Source: Ophiocordyceps camponoti-saundersi (nom. inval.) (taxonomy: Eukaryota; Ascomycota; Sordariomycetes; Hypocreales; Ophiocordycipitaceae). Taken from it: a stretch of 11,399 nt of DNA. The position numbers and the translations under genes were made by a program. A model generated the notes under the pieces. That model made no database searches. It was not told the DNA's origin and worked only from the letters and a program-made list of their open reading frames with translations. How positions within the stretch are numbered: position 1 is the first letter of the stretch; each line of letters begins with the position of its first letter. Location: positions 1 to 11,399 of the forward strand of contig PDHQ01000682.1 in assembly GCA_003339415.1 (NCBI GenBank), written 5' to 3'. Positions 1 through 8,518 of the stretch are shown piece after piece.

Positions 1-348
1 TTTTTTTACTTATTATTATATAAGTTTTTCTAGCTAATAATATAATTTTTTTTAATATTAACTCTTTATATATTAATAATTTTATAAAGCTAAAGATTTT
101 TAATAAGTAAGTATATTTAACTTATAATTAAGCTTTTATAAAGCTATTTTATAACTTTATTATTTATTTTACTATTATCTATTAAGTTATTAGTTATTAC
201 TATTAATATTATTAGATTTTATTTCTCTTTTTAATATATAAGATTAAAGAATTTTTTCCTCGCTTAATAATAGTCTGATTAAAAAAATAACTTAATTTCT
301 ATATACTATTTTTATCGCGCTATTTATTAGTATTTTTTTTAGATTAAA
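1..348. other. AT-rich RIP-degraded DNA without a gene
   Basis: No reading frame, repeat or RNA gene could be supported here. The stretch is almost all A and T, with one TG (near 275) and scarce CA, as expected for old RIP-mutated repeat sequence. Its parent element cannot be recognised. Confidence 0.6.
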
Positions 349-530
349 TTAGCTTACGTAAGCTAACTAAAAGCTTAGTCCTTTTAGTCTTTAGTCTTTA
401 GTTAGTCAGTCCTTATATTTAAGGACTAACTAAAGTCCTTAGGCTGACTGACTAAAGACTAACTAAAAGGTACGTACTTTTAGTCCGGACTTTTTTTAGT
501 CAGTCCTGACTAACTAAAGACTGACTAATT
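349..530. repeat. AGTC/GACT-rich palindromic island
   Basis: This is a cluster of TTAGTC and GACTAA hexamers in both orientations. It opens with a perfect 18-bp palindrome TTAGCTTACGTAAGCTAA (349-366). A long imperfect hairpin follows: 380-395 pairs with 451-470 and 396-414 with 421-435, each interrupted only by an extra 4-nt AGTC-like unit in one arm, around a short loop at 415-420. A second perfect palindrome AGTCCGGACT lies at 482-491. A 10-bp inverted pair TTAGTCAGTC (496-505) / GACTGACTAA (519-528) closes the cluster. GTCAG and CTGAC occur repeatedly, so CA and TG were not removed here, unlike on both sides. It may be the terminal or subterminal repeat region of a DNA transposon or MITE, or a slipped tetranucleotide repeat. 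I do not recognise the family. Confidence 0.75.
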
Positions 531-1740
531 TTAAACCCTAAGCTTTATAAACTCTCCTTATTTTCTATTAATTAAGGTAGTTTTTAGCTATATAACCTTT
601 TTTTTATAGAAAAAAAAAGAATTATTTTTATAGTAAACTTTCTTTTTTATTTTTACTTAAAAGCTAGCTTTTCTAATATAAAGTTATAATTATAATTTTA
701 ATCTTTTTTTATATTATTAAGGGAGTCTTATTACTTTAATAAGTTTTTTATATAACTTCCTAATAAGTAAACTCTTTTTTTTAATAAAATATAATATTAT
801 TTTTATATTTATAAAATTCCTTATATATTATATATTAGTTTTTAGCTTTTATAAAAAAGCTTAGGTTAAAGTTAGCAAGTAAATAATTTTAAAGTATATA
901 TTTAATTTAAGCTAAGGAGACTTAAGTCTTAGCTATAAGGTAATTAAACTTAGTAAGGAACTCCTAAATTTCTTATTTACTAATTAAGGGGAAGTTTAGT
1001 TTCTAAAGCTAATTTATAGCTTTTATAAATTTATTTAAATTTTTATAAGCGGATTTTAAATATTAAACTATCTTAGCTAATTTAGAAAGGTATTTTTTTT
1101 AAATTATATTAAGTTTCTAATAATTTATACGCTTTCCCTTTTAAAGTATAAAATAAAATACTTATCTTATTTTATTTATTATAAAAAATTATTTTATTAG
1201 ATTTTATTTTATTTTTAAAGTTTATAACGAAAATATTAAAATCCTTTTTCTTACTTAAAACTTACTTACCTTCTTATAGTAAACTTTTATAGCGTTCGAA
1301 TAAAAGGGGTTCGGCTATCTTACTAAAATAATTAATATAAAAGTATTTTAAGTAGCTTTTCTAATTAAAATAAATACCTTTTTATTTATTTTAAATATAA
1401 TTAATATTTCTTAATAAATTCTTTTTATATTTAAATTTTAGTTTTCTAAATTAACTAATTTTTAAGTTTTATAATTTACGCTTAGAATTATATTATCTTT
1501 AAACGCTATTTATATAATATAATTATATTAATAATATTTTAAGAAAAAGTAGCTATAATCTTAATTTAATTTTTATTAAAATTTTATTTTATTATAAAGT
1601 TTAATATTTTTAAAGTAAATCTTTTTAATTACTTAAAAGTTTAATTAAAACCTTTAAGTATATATTTTAAAGCTAATTATAATCTAAATTATATATAAGT
1701 CTTTTCTATTTTATATAAAAATATAAAAGTTAAGTATATA
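531..1740. other. AT-rich RIP-degraded desert
   Basis: CA and TG are nearly absent across this stretch (one CA near 876). Stop triplets TAA and TAG are dense in all frames and no recognisable protein motif was found. A single CCCTAA at 536-541 is not a telomere array. A small patch of higher GC around 1285-1320 has no identifiable content. This is probably the body of one or more old transposons mutated beyond recognition by eye. Confidence 0.55.
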
Positions 1741-2130
1741 TTTATTATTACTTATTAATAAAAAGTAAGCTTAAAATAATATTATAGCTAAAAAATATAT
1801 TAAGTAAATAATAATATTAGCTTTATAAATAAAAATTCTAAGCTAAGGAGAAAAAAAAGAAAAATTCTTATATATAAAATCTTAGTTAAATATATAAGAG
1901 TATATACTAATAAAGATAAGATAGGGTATAGTAAAATCCTAATAGAGAAGCAGTTTTATTTTCTAGTAATTTCCCCTAAGGTCTTTTCTAAGTAATTTTA
2001 CGATAAGGTTTTTAAAGATATATAAGTATAGTTAGAAATTTTTAGAAATTATTATAAAATGTCTAGGGGAAATCCTTATAAAAGCTAGCGAGTAATAGTT
2101 TATATATAGCTTGCGCCCGCCCCGCGCGCA
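1741..2130 (+). pseudogene. possible decayed coding remnant, unidentified
   Basis: One plus-strand frame has a stop-free run of 63 codons (1804-1992). After isolated TAA/TAG triplets it continues through about 2085, where it contains one of the very few ATG triplets of the window (2058). The conceptual product is rich in Lys, Arg, Phe and Tyr, with a basic patch of the type K-L-R-R-K-K-R-K near 1840-1863. I do not recognise a family. In DNA this AT-rich a run of this length can arise by chance, so it is only weak evidence. The frame runs into the GC block and minisatellite on its right, which suggests that any gene is truncated there. Confidence 0.2.
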
Positions 2131-2134
2131 GCGC
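2109..2134. other. isolated GC block
   Basis: About 26 bp are almost pure G and C (CpG- and CpC-rich, with one TG and one CA) inside DNA that is otherwise mostly A and T. GCGCAG at 2126-2131 has its reverse complement CTGCGC at 2297-2302, so the two short arms bracket the minisatellite. C in CpC and CpG context is a poor RIP target, so the block may show the original composition of the repeat before mutation. Confidence 0.6.
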
Positions 2135-2150
2135 TAACTAATTATATATA

Positions 2151-2296
2151 CTTATATATACTTATATATACTTATATATACTTATATATACTTATATATA
2201 CTTATATATACTTATATATACTTATATATACTTATATATACTTATATATACTTATATATACTTATATATATACTTATATATATATATATATATACC
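2151..2296. repeat. 10-bp minisatellite (CTTATATATA)n
   Basis: Twelve uninterrupted identical copies of CTTATATATA span 2151-2270. A degenerate tail of TA dinucleotides with one more CTTATATATA follows to about 2296. There is no mismatch between the twelve units. This points to expansion by slippage or unequal exchange after the surrounding RIP mutation, because the unit itself has no CA or TG left to mutate. It lies directly after the GC block. Confidence 0.95.
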
Positions 2297-2989
2297 CTGC
2301 GCTTATTATATATATAAGCTTAACTAATTACTTTACGTAACTCCGCTATTTAAGCGTAGCTTAAATTCTTAACATTTATTATATTTATAAAAATATTCTT
2401 ATTAGCGTCCCTTCGTATACTTAGGTTTATAAAAATACCCCTAGCGCCTTTTATATATTTATTTAAGTTAGGTTAATATTTCTTAGCTGCCTTAAGAAAG
2501 TATAAGGTTTATTTAAATAATTATATAAAACTTTATAAATAATTAATAAATAAGAAATAATTATAAAATATATTAATTATAACTAAAAGGTTTTAAAATA
2601 TTAAGGAAAAAGCCTTTTATAGCTAAGTTAATTTTATAAAATTATCTTAACTTATAAATCTAATAATAATTACTAAAACCTTTTTAAATTCTAAGATAGA
2701 ATTACTAAATATTTACTTATTATAATAAACTAAAGTTTAAAGCTTATTTTAATTTTTTTTATATTCTTAAATATTATAAAAAGTTTAATAAAAATAATTA
2801 AAAAACTCTTTTAAGTATTTTTCTTTATAAAGCTATTAAATTATTAAAAAGCTAATATTTTTTATATTTTATTTTTAGGAAAATAGTTTAGAATTTATAC
2901 TTAAATATAATTTATATTCTAAGGTTTACCTTAAAGCTTATTAATATTATATTAATAAATTAAATAGCTTATAAAAAAGTAAAAGAAGT
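2297..2989. other. AT-rich degraded repeat DNA
   Basis: No gene could be supported. On the minus strand around 2490-2335, one frame reads as a Lys/Tyr/Arg-rich peptide broken by RIP-type TAA/TAG stops. It has no recognisable motif and is not called. Slightly higher GC near 2340-2450 suggests a former coding or LTR segment. Confidence 0.5.
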
Positions 2990-3410
2990 TTAGGGAACTA
3001 TTTTAATTAAGCTATAGCTTTTTTTACCTAATAAAAGCTATATTAATCTAAGCTTAGTTAAGTATAGCTTTAGCGAAAGTTAGTTTAATAATATTTATTT
3101 ATAATATTTCCCTAAACGCTTTTATATATACTATTATAAGTATTTAAATATATTCCGCTTTTTTATTATAAAGAAAGTTATAGCTTATTATTAAATAGTA
3201 ATTTAAGCTTTTTAAAATATAACTTTTTACTTTATTTTTTTATTTATAAGAGAATTATTAGCTTATTTTTTAAAAGTTTATTTTATATATATTTTAAAAC
3301 TTATTAATAATATTCTTATCTATCTTTTATTATTTATTATATTACTTATATTTATTATTCTAATTATTAAACTTATAGCTATTATTATAAAAGTTATTAT
3401 TATTTACTAA
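2990..3410 (+). pseudogene. possible decayed coding remnant, unidentified
   Basis: In one plus frame 64 codons are stop-free (3216-3407), ending at TAA 3408-3410, and the same frame is fairly open from about 2994. As written, the product is dominated by Ile, Leu, Phe, Tyr and Thr. If Ile and Leu codons are read back as RIP products of Thr (ACA to ATA) and Pro (CCA to CTA), it would be a Thr/Pro-rich low-complexity segment like those in retroelement gag-type proteins. That reading is inference. Chance runs of this length are expected in such AT-rich DNA, and no family motif is visible. Confidence 0.2.
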
Positions 3411-3458
3411 AGCTAGCTTAAGATTATTAAAGCCTTTTTAGCTAATCTTATAAGTTAG

Positions 3459-3494
3459 TTAATTTAATTTAATTTAATTTATTTAATTTAATTA
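3459..3494. repeat. (AATTT)n pentanucleotide repeat
   Basis: A short array of TTTAA/AATTT units with one 1-bp irregularity near 3480. It is a simple-sequence repeat in intergenic AT-rich DNA with no sign of function. Confidence 0.85.
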
Positions 3495-3669
3495 ATCTAT
3501 TAATATAAGAAATATAAGTAAAAGTTTATAATAAAGAAAATATATAATTTTATTTAGGGACTAGTTAAAGGAATATTTATTTACTAAGCTATATATAATA
3601 ATATTTATATATAAAAAGCTTTTTAAAAAGCTGTGCTTTAGCGTGCTAAGTAGCTATATATAAGATTAG

Positions 3670-3751
3670 AAAAAAATCACTTATAAGTAATTATATAAGT
3701 AATTTTTATAATTTTTTTTTATAATTTAAATTACTTATAAGTGATTTTTTT
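3670..3751. repeat. perfect 23-bp inverted repeat, MITE-like
   Basis: Positions 3670-3692 and 3729-3751 are exact reverse complements (core TCACTTATAAGTAATT), separated by 36 bp of almost pure A/T. The arms keep a CA (3678-3679) and a TG (3742-3743), which RIP removed from the flanks. Related half-copies of TATAAGTAATT occur inside the loop (3694-3704) and again at 3787-3797. A degenerate TATATGTAATT follows near 3811, so a larger nested or rearranged foldback is possible up to about 3830. The layout fits a miniature inverted-repeat transposon. No clear target-site duplication is visible, and a replication- or slippage-born cruciform is also possible. Confidence 0.75.
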
Positions 3752-4164
3752 TATCAATAATTTAAATTATATAAAAAAAATTATATTATAAGTAATTCTT
3801 TTTAAAAAATTATATGTAATTTTTTATAATTTTTTTTCTAAAAATAAAAATAAATTTTTTTTCTAATAAAAAATTATATATAAAGCTTATAAAAATTAAA
3901 AAAAAGAAAATTATTATTATTAAATATATTCTTATATAAGATATTCTATCTTATATTAAGTTTTTTAACTTTTATATATTTTATAAACTTTACGCTTATA
4001 ATAATATAGATATAAATTTCTTATTCTTATATTATAAGCAGACTCCGCTCCTTTTATTACCTTATAATAATAGCTAGCCGCGCTTAAAGCGACTTTAAGG
4101 GGGAGGGTAACGGTATATAAGTTAATTATAACTATAAAATTTTTTTACTTAAAATATAGCTTTA
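3752..4164. other. AT-rich DNA with a short GC-richer patch
   Basis: No gene is supported. The patch 4040-4115 is richer in G and C (CCGCGC, GGGGGAGGG) and probably marks a less mutable part of an old element. The rest is A/T homopolymer-like sequence. Confidence 0.5.
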
Positions 4165-4690
4165 CTCCGAATTATAATAATTTTATATTTAAAAGTTTAT
4201 TATATTTATTACCTTATTAAAAGCTAAGGTAAATATTAATAAGATTATTTTAAAAAATATTTTTATCTTTATATAAATAATTCTTAAATAAATAGCAGAG
4301 TTTAAAAAGGTTTAGAAAGGCGCCCTCTTTACTTTAATTTTATTAGTTAGTAATATCTTTTTAGCTATTATAGCTATAGTTTCCTTTCTTTTTTATAGCT
4401 TTAGAGAGAGCGGAACTTTTTTAATATAAGCTATAATTATAGCTAAAGCGCTAGAGAAAACTATTAAAAAGTAAATTCCTAAGTAATATAAGTAATAGCT
4501 TATAATTTATTTTAACTTTATAATTACTCCGCTTTAAGTTTAAAGCCTTAAGGTAATTATAATAAATATTAATTATAAACTTTATAAGTAAAGCTAAGCT
4601 TTTATAATAAGGAAATTACTTAGCGGCGATATTATAATAATATTTTAAAATATTATTTATAAGCTTTAGTTTAATTTAAAATAGCTTTAT
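4165..4690 (-). pseudogene. possible decayed coding remnant, unidentified
   Basis: Read on the minus strand, one frame stays largely open from about 4530 down to a TAA at 4162-4164. The breaks are isolated TAA/TAG triplets of the kind made from CAA, CAG or TGG. The product is Lys-, Ile-, Leu- and Ser-rich, with a basic middle section (K-R-K-E-T and K-V-K-R-A-P-F-type segments). It is compatible with a Pro/Thr/Lys-rich gag-like region after RIP, but no diagnostic motif was seen. The complementary plus frames are also partly open, so strand and reality are uncertain. Confidence 0.2.
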
Positions 4691-4974
4691 ATTACTTTTA
4701 GAGAAAAGGTATATTTAATTAGCGGAGATTATATTTTTATTATTAAGGGGATATTAATATAAGCTTTATAATAAGGTAGTAAGGAAGCTTTTTAAAAAAT
4801 ATTTAAGTTATTAAATAAAGTCTTAATATTATAATTATATATAAAAAGATATTATTCTAAAACTTAGTAAAATTTCCTAATAATTATTATTAATAATATA
4901 ATAAATATAAATTTAATTTATAATAAAAGTATAATAATATAAGCGGAGATTTTTAATATTAAACTATAACGTAA

Positions 4975-5853
4975 CTAGGGGGGAAACTATACAGCCCTGT
5001 TATAAAAGCGCTAGCTACGGAATAGTTTAAATACCTAAGAGTTATTACTAGAGCCTATAAGGCTACCCCTCTCTACTATATCGAAGTAGAGGCTTTCGTC
5101 CCCCCCCTTAACCTATACCTTACTTACCGGATAGCTCGCACTTACTACCGCCTTTAATATATAGGTATAGTAAACCTTATCCGCACCGCGGTAAAGAAAG
5201 CCGCTAGGTAAGTCGGATATAGGCGTAGGGGGCGCCCCTATTAATAGAGATATTAAATATTATAAGACTTAGAGGAATTCTATAAGATATAAACTAAACC
5301 TAAACTAAAGGCTAGATGCGCGTAACGTAACTTCGATATTAGACTTTAAGAAAAATAGCTTTTTTAATAATATTCCTAAGAAAGTAAGCTTAAGAAGTAT
5401 AGGTAATCTTATAGCTACCTTATTAATAAACTACTATAGCTTAAAGCTAGGACTGCTTTATATATTTACGAAAAACTTCTTAAGTTTATTAATATAATAC
5501 TTATATAACTTTAAACTAAATATATTAAACTTAATTTTTTTCTCTAAGCTTATAAGGTCCTTAGGGTAATTTTAAGGCAGTGCTTTTATAATAATAAGGA
5601 TAAAATAATATTATATATTTTTCTTAATTATACTTTTACTTATAAAGATAGGCTACTCCTTAATATTAACTAGTAACTAATATAAAATTAGCGTAATTTT
5701 ACTAAAGCGCTTAATAACCCTTAATTTATAGCTAAACTTATATATTAATTCTTTTCGCTTAAATAATTATACTAATTTAACCTTATAATATTACTTTATA
5801 AAAGTAAAATAAATAAAGGAGACGGGGCTTTTAGCCTTATAATAAATATATAA
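4975..5853 (+). pseudogene. LINE-type retrotransposon ORF2 relic, C-terminal region
   Basis: This is a dead fragment of a non-LTR retrotransposon polyprotein (reverse transcriptase ORF2), downstream of the RT catalytic core. One plus frame gives an I-T-R-A-Y-K-A-T-P segment at 5044-5070, then V-P-P-L-N-L-Y-L at 5098-5121. Undoing TG-to-TA changes (AGA from GGA, AAC from GAC) restores the T-G-A-Y-K-A-T-P and P-P-L-D-L-Y-L signatures of fungal LINE ORF2 proteins. An Arg-rich stretch follows at about 5218-5240. The C-terminal zinc-binding pattern C-x-C-x8-H-x4-C is at 5581-5631, with Tyr now at the second Cys, the His and the last Cys, each a single RIP-type change away. Stops inside are only TAA/TAG, as from CAA, CAG or TGG. 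TAA 5851-5853 may be the true end. Composition shifts sharply near 4970, so the RT domain is missing or unrecognisable. Family assignment is firm; the clade is not. Confidence 0.78.
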
Positions 5854-5899
5854 AAACTACTTTATAATAATAATTTTATTATTTATCTTACTAGCTACT

Positions 5900-7150
5900 T
5901 ACTTAGCCTTAAAGCTAAATTATCTTAACTATATATAAAGTATTAACTTAACTACGTAAAGCGTAAAACTAACTACGCTTATTATAGCTACGGCCTTAGC
6001 TATAGCCTTAATTTTAACTATAATTATAAGCGCGAATTAAAGCTACTTACTCCTTTTTTATTATTAGCTTCTTCTCCTTATTAAATATAATATAGTTACT
6101 AACTAATATTATAAAGTTTTTATTATTAGATATATTATTAACTAAACTATTTTAAATAAGATTAAAAATCTCTTTATAAGGAGGCGGCGTAATTATAATA
6201 TAAGCGCTAGTAATATCCTCCCTAATAGCAGGGGTAACCTTAACGCTTAAGGTAAGAGTAATCTTAGGCTTACTAAGCTTATTAGCCTTTAACTTAAACT
6301 TAAACTTAATAAGTACTAAGGCGGAAGCGGAATTAGTAATAGGAGGCGGAGTATAGAGGATAGGAGAATAATTAATAAAAGATAGGCTCCCTTATAAGCG
6401 CGCGTTATTCTTAATAGCGTAATAAATATAATATAGCTTCTTAGTTAATTATTTAAAAAAGTTTATTATTTATATATAGAAAATACGCTATTTTTATATT
6501 TAAGCTAATATAATAATAATAAATTAGTTAGCGCTAGTTAGACTCTTACTTATTTTAATAATAAAATCCTCCCTAATAGCGGGAGGCTATAAGCTTTAAA
6601 GCGGTATATAGCTAATAGCTACTTATATAACTTAATTAGCGTAAGTATTATTATAATATATAATAGCGCGTATCTTTTTAACGCGCTAAATTATATTTTT
6701 CTATAATACTTATTAGTATAAAATTTACCGTAAACTTAATATAAACTTAATATTATTTATTATTTAAGCGTTATAATTAAAGCTTAGCTAATAGGTAACC
6801 TTAACCGCGGCGCGAATAATATTAGCTATAGTAAGATTATTAATTAGCTAATATTTAGTATAATTATTCGTATATTTAATATAAGCTACGCTTAGATAGT
6901 TTACCTTAGTTATTAATAAATACGGATATATATTAAAGCTAAGTACTTATTTCTTTATACTTAATAAAGGTTCTTAAAGTTAATAAGTATACTAATATAC
7001 GTTACGTAAGATACCGCTTAAGGAAAATCGGGTTTAGCGAGTATTTTACTCTAGTATAGGTTAGCTATAAACTAGTTACGCGCGCTAAGGATTACTTATA
7101 TAATTAAAATTACTAAAAAAAAATAATAAGATAATAATAGCTTACTTATA
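5900..7150 (-). pseudogene. long decayed transposon-like coding region, unidentified
   Basis: A minus-strand frame can be followed in phase for about 1.2 kb, interrupted only by TAA/TAG. It includes a stop-free run of about 75 codons (roughly 6391 down to 6167). That run encodes a linker rich in Pro, Lys, Ser, Thr and Ala (P-P-P near 6350; alternating K-F-K-F-K-L-K near 6300, plausibly K-P-K-P-K-P-K before C-to-T mutation of CCA codons). The hexapeptide P-A-I-R-E-D occurs twice, exactly 117 codons apart, encoded by the shared 14-mer at 6216-6229 and 6567-6580. Local GC is higher than in the flanks. It converges on the LINE relic and so probably belongs to another element. A gag-like or ORF1-like protein would fit the composition, but I recognise no diagnostic domain. 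The plus-strand complement is also partly open, so strand is likely but not certain. Confidence 0.38.
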
Positions 7151-7219
7151 CTAGTAAGAGCGACCCCCCCCTTTTTTATATATTTTTAAGCTTTAAGTTA
7201 CTAATTTATAAAAACTAAC

Positions 7220-7368
7220 TTCCTAATTAGGAAAGCTTCCCGATTAGGAAAGCTTAAAAAAAAGGTATATACCTAAGTATATATTATATATAAAGGAGGT
7301 ATATAGCTATATACCTAAAAGTTAAATAATATATACTTAAAGGCCGGGGAGGTATATACTAGTATATA
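7220..7368. repeat. cluster of palindromes with AGGTATATA boxes
   Basis: The cluster starts with palindrome TTCCTAATTAGGAA (7220-7233) and a direct repeat ATTAGGAAAGCTT (7226-7238 and 7243-7255). GGTATATACC (7264-7273), the 20-bp perfect palindrome AGGTATATAGCTATATACCT (7297-7316), and a third AGGTATATA box (7350-7358) running into palindrome TATATACTAGTATATA (7353-7368) follow. Repeated boxes in alternating orientation resemble transposase-binding subterminal repeats or a paired regulatory site. TA-rich palindromes also arise readily in RIP DNA. No function can be assigned. Confidence 0.6.
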
Positions 7369-7454
7369 TAAGTAATACGTATCGCCGCTATTATTATTTT
7401 TTCCTTATCTTATCTATCTTTTCTTATCTTTCCTTACGTTATATAGTATTACTA

Positions 7455-7570
7455 TAACCGACGGTTACTTTCTTTATATGCGTAGAGCGCCTAGCCCGGC
7501 CCCGAGCCGGACGCGGTCTTACTATATAGCGGGGGGTTTTACCTCTTTTAGGAGGGTTTTTCCTACTTAA
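7455..7570. other. GC-rich island with short inverted repeats
   Basis: The island contains TAACCGACGGTTA (7455-7467, a palindrome around a central A) and CCGGC (7496-7500) facing GCCGG (7506-7510) over a 5-nt loop. It also has G-runs at 7530-7536 and 7551-7556. It is one of the most GC-rich parts of the window and carries one ATG (7478). It lies between the minus-strand relic and a (TAA)n tract. It may be a transposon terminus, an LTR segment or a promoter region that kept CpG and CpC. The evidence does not discriminate. Confidence 0.45.
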
Positions 7571-7618
7571 CTTACTACTAAGGTTCTAACAGCTACTTCT
7601 ATAGCCTCTAGAGTATTA

Positions 7619-7636
7619 TAATAATAATAATAATAA
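7619..7636. repeat. (TAA)6 microsatellite
   Basis: Six clean TAA units directly follow GC-richer DNA and precede very AT-rich DNA. Fungal LINE copies can end in A-rich or short tandem tails, so it could be the tail of a plus-strand LINE copy, but no coding part of one is visible just upstream. It is equally well a plain microsatellite. Confidence 0.8.
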
Positions 7637-7639
7637 TAT

Positions 7640-7955
7640 TAAACTATATATATTAAAAATCTAACTTTAATAATATTTTTAATATTATTAATTTAAATAT
7701 TTTATTAAATATTATATAATAAAGTTATAATATAATAAATATTTTATTACTTTATATATAAAAAGTAAGTTCGCTTACCTTATAGCTTATAAAAAAAGAT
7801 TATATTATTATTTTCTTTATTAAAAATTTTACTTTAAGTAAAGTTTAACTTACTTTAAAATAAAAGCGGTATAAGATTAAGTAAAAAATATATACGTTAT
7901 ATAACCTTAAGAGTTTATAAACTAGAATTTTATATATACCGCCCCTTTTTTTCTT
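7640..7955. other. AT-rich degraded DNA
   Basis: No gene or structured repeat was found. The stretch is TA-rich with almost no CA or TG. Slightly more C and G reappear near 7930-7945, just before the next possible coding relic. Confidence 0.5.
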
Positions 7956-7957
7956 TT

Positions 7958-8449
7958 AACGCTAACTAAAAACTAATAATAGTTAAAGCGGAAACGCTAA
8001 AAAGCGAATATAATAATATCCCCTCCTCTAACTTTAACTTTATATTTATTTATAGCTTTATTATAATAATCTAGCTATTTTTCGAAATTAGCTATTATAA
8101 AGTTTATTATAAGATAGTAAAACCTTTATATAATCTTAAGTTACGCTAATAAGGCTTTAATTAATTAAATTGTTAAGGCTATTTTAATTAAATATAGGGA
8201 TTTAATTTATAATAATAATAATAGCTAAAAAGATAAGTAAGCTATATAAACTTTATATTAGCTTTAGTTTACGCGTACTCTTACTATTATAAAGTTTATT
8301 TTAGGGAAATATTAGCTTCTAAATTGCTAATTAATACTTAACTTATTAAATATATAGAATATCGGGTATAGGCGGGGTCTAACCTAAAGCTAAGGTAATA
8401 TTTAAGGGGAGGGTTTTACTCTAAGTTCTCTAGTTTTCCCCCCTTTTAG
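7958..8449 (+). pseudogene. possible decayed coding remnant, gag-like composition
   Basis: One plus frame gives stop-free runs of about 24 to 35 codons separated by TAA/TAG clusters. One run of five such triplets near 8211-8225 would have been poly-Gln if the TAA triplets come from CAA. The frame ends with a Gly/Ser/Phe/Pro-rich tail at TAG 8447-8449. Poly-Gln and Tyr/Ser-rich stretches would fit a retroelement gag-type protein. There is no zinc knuckle or other diagnostic motif, and a second plus frame is also partly open. The local GC is above that of its flanks, which supports former coding DNA more than the frame itself does. Confidence 0.27.
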
Positions 8450-8497
8450 AATATATATAAGATAGTTCTAAGCTATATAAGGTAAATTAGCGTATAA

Positions 8498-8518
8498 ATT
8501 ATTATTATTATTATTATT
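8498..8518. repeat. (ATT)7 microsatellite
   Basis: Seven perfect ATT units lie at the edge between a moderately GC-containing segment and very AT-rich DNA, a position similar to the (TAA)6 tract near 7619. Confidence 0.85.

Noticed and set aside
536..541. CCCTAA, a telomere-type hexamer
   Set aside because: Only a single unit; fungal telomeres and interstitial arrays need tandem copies, and none follow.
1141..2130. Continuous transposase-like frame over about 1 kb in the plus strand
   Set aside because: Stop density over the full stretch is about what random sequence of this composition gives; only the last part was kept, at low confidence.
2335..2490. Minus-strand Lys/Tyr/Arg-rich reading frame
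   Set aside because: Interrupted by many stops and without a recognisable motif; runs of this openness are expected by chance in such DNA.
3632..3655. Short TTAGC-GT-GCTAA hairpin with several TG dinucleotides, briefly considered as a tRNA or small-RNA stem
   Set aside because: No cloverleaf, no A/B box pair and only a 5-bp stem; too little to call an RNA.
7478..7570. ATG-initiated open frame of 30 codons in the GC island
   Set aside because: Short, Arg/Pro/Ser-rich as expected from GC-rich DNA, with no motif or support; a chance frame is the simplest explanation.
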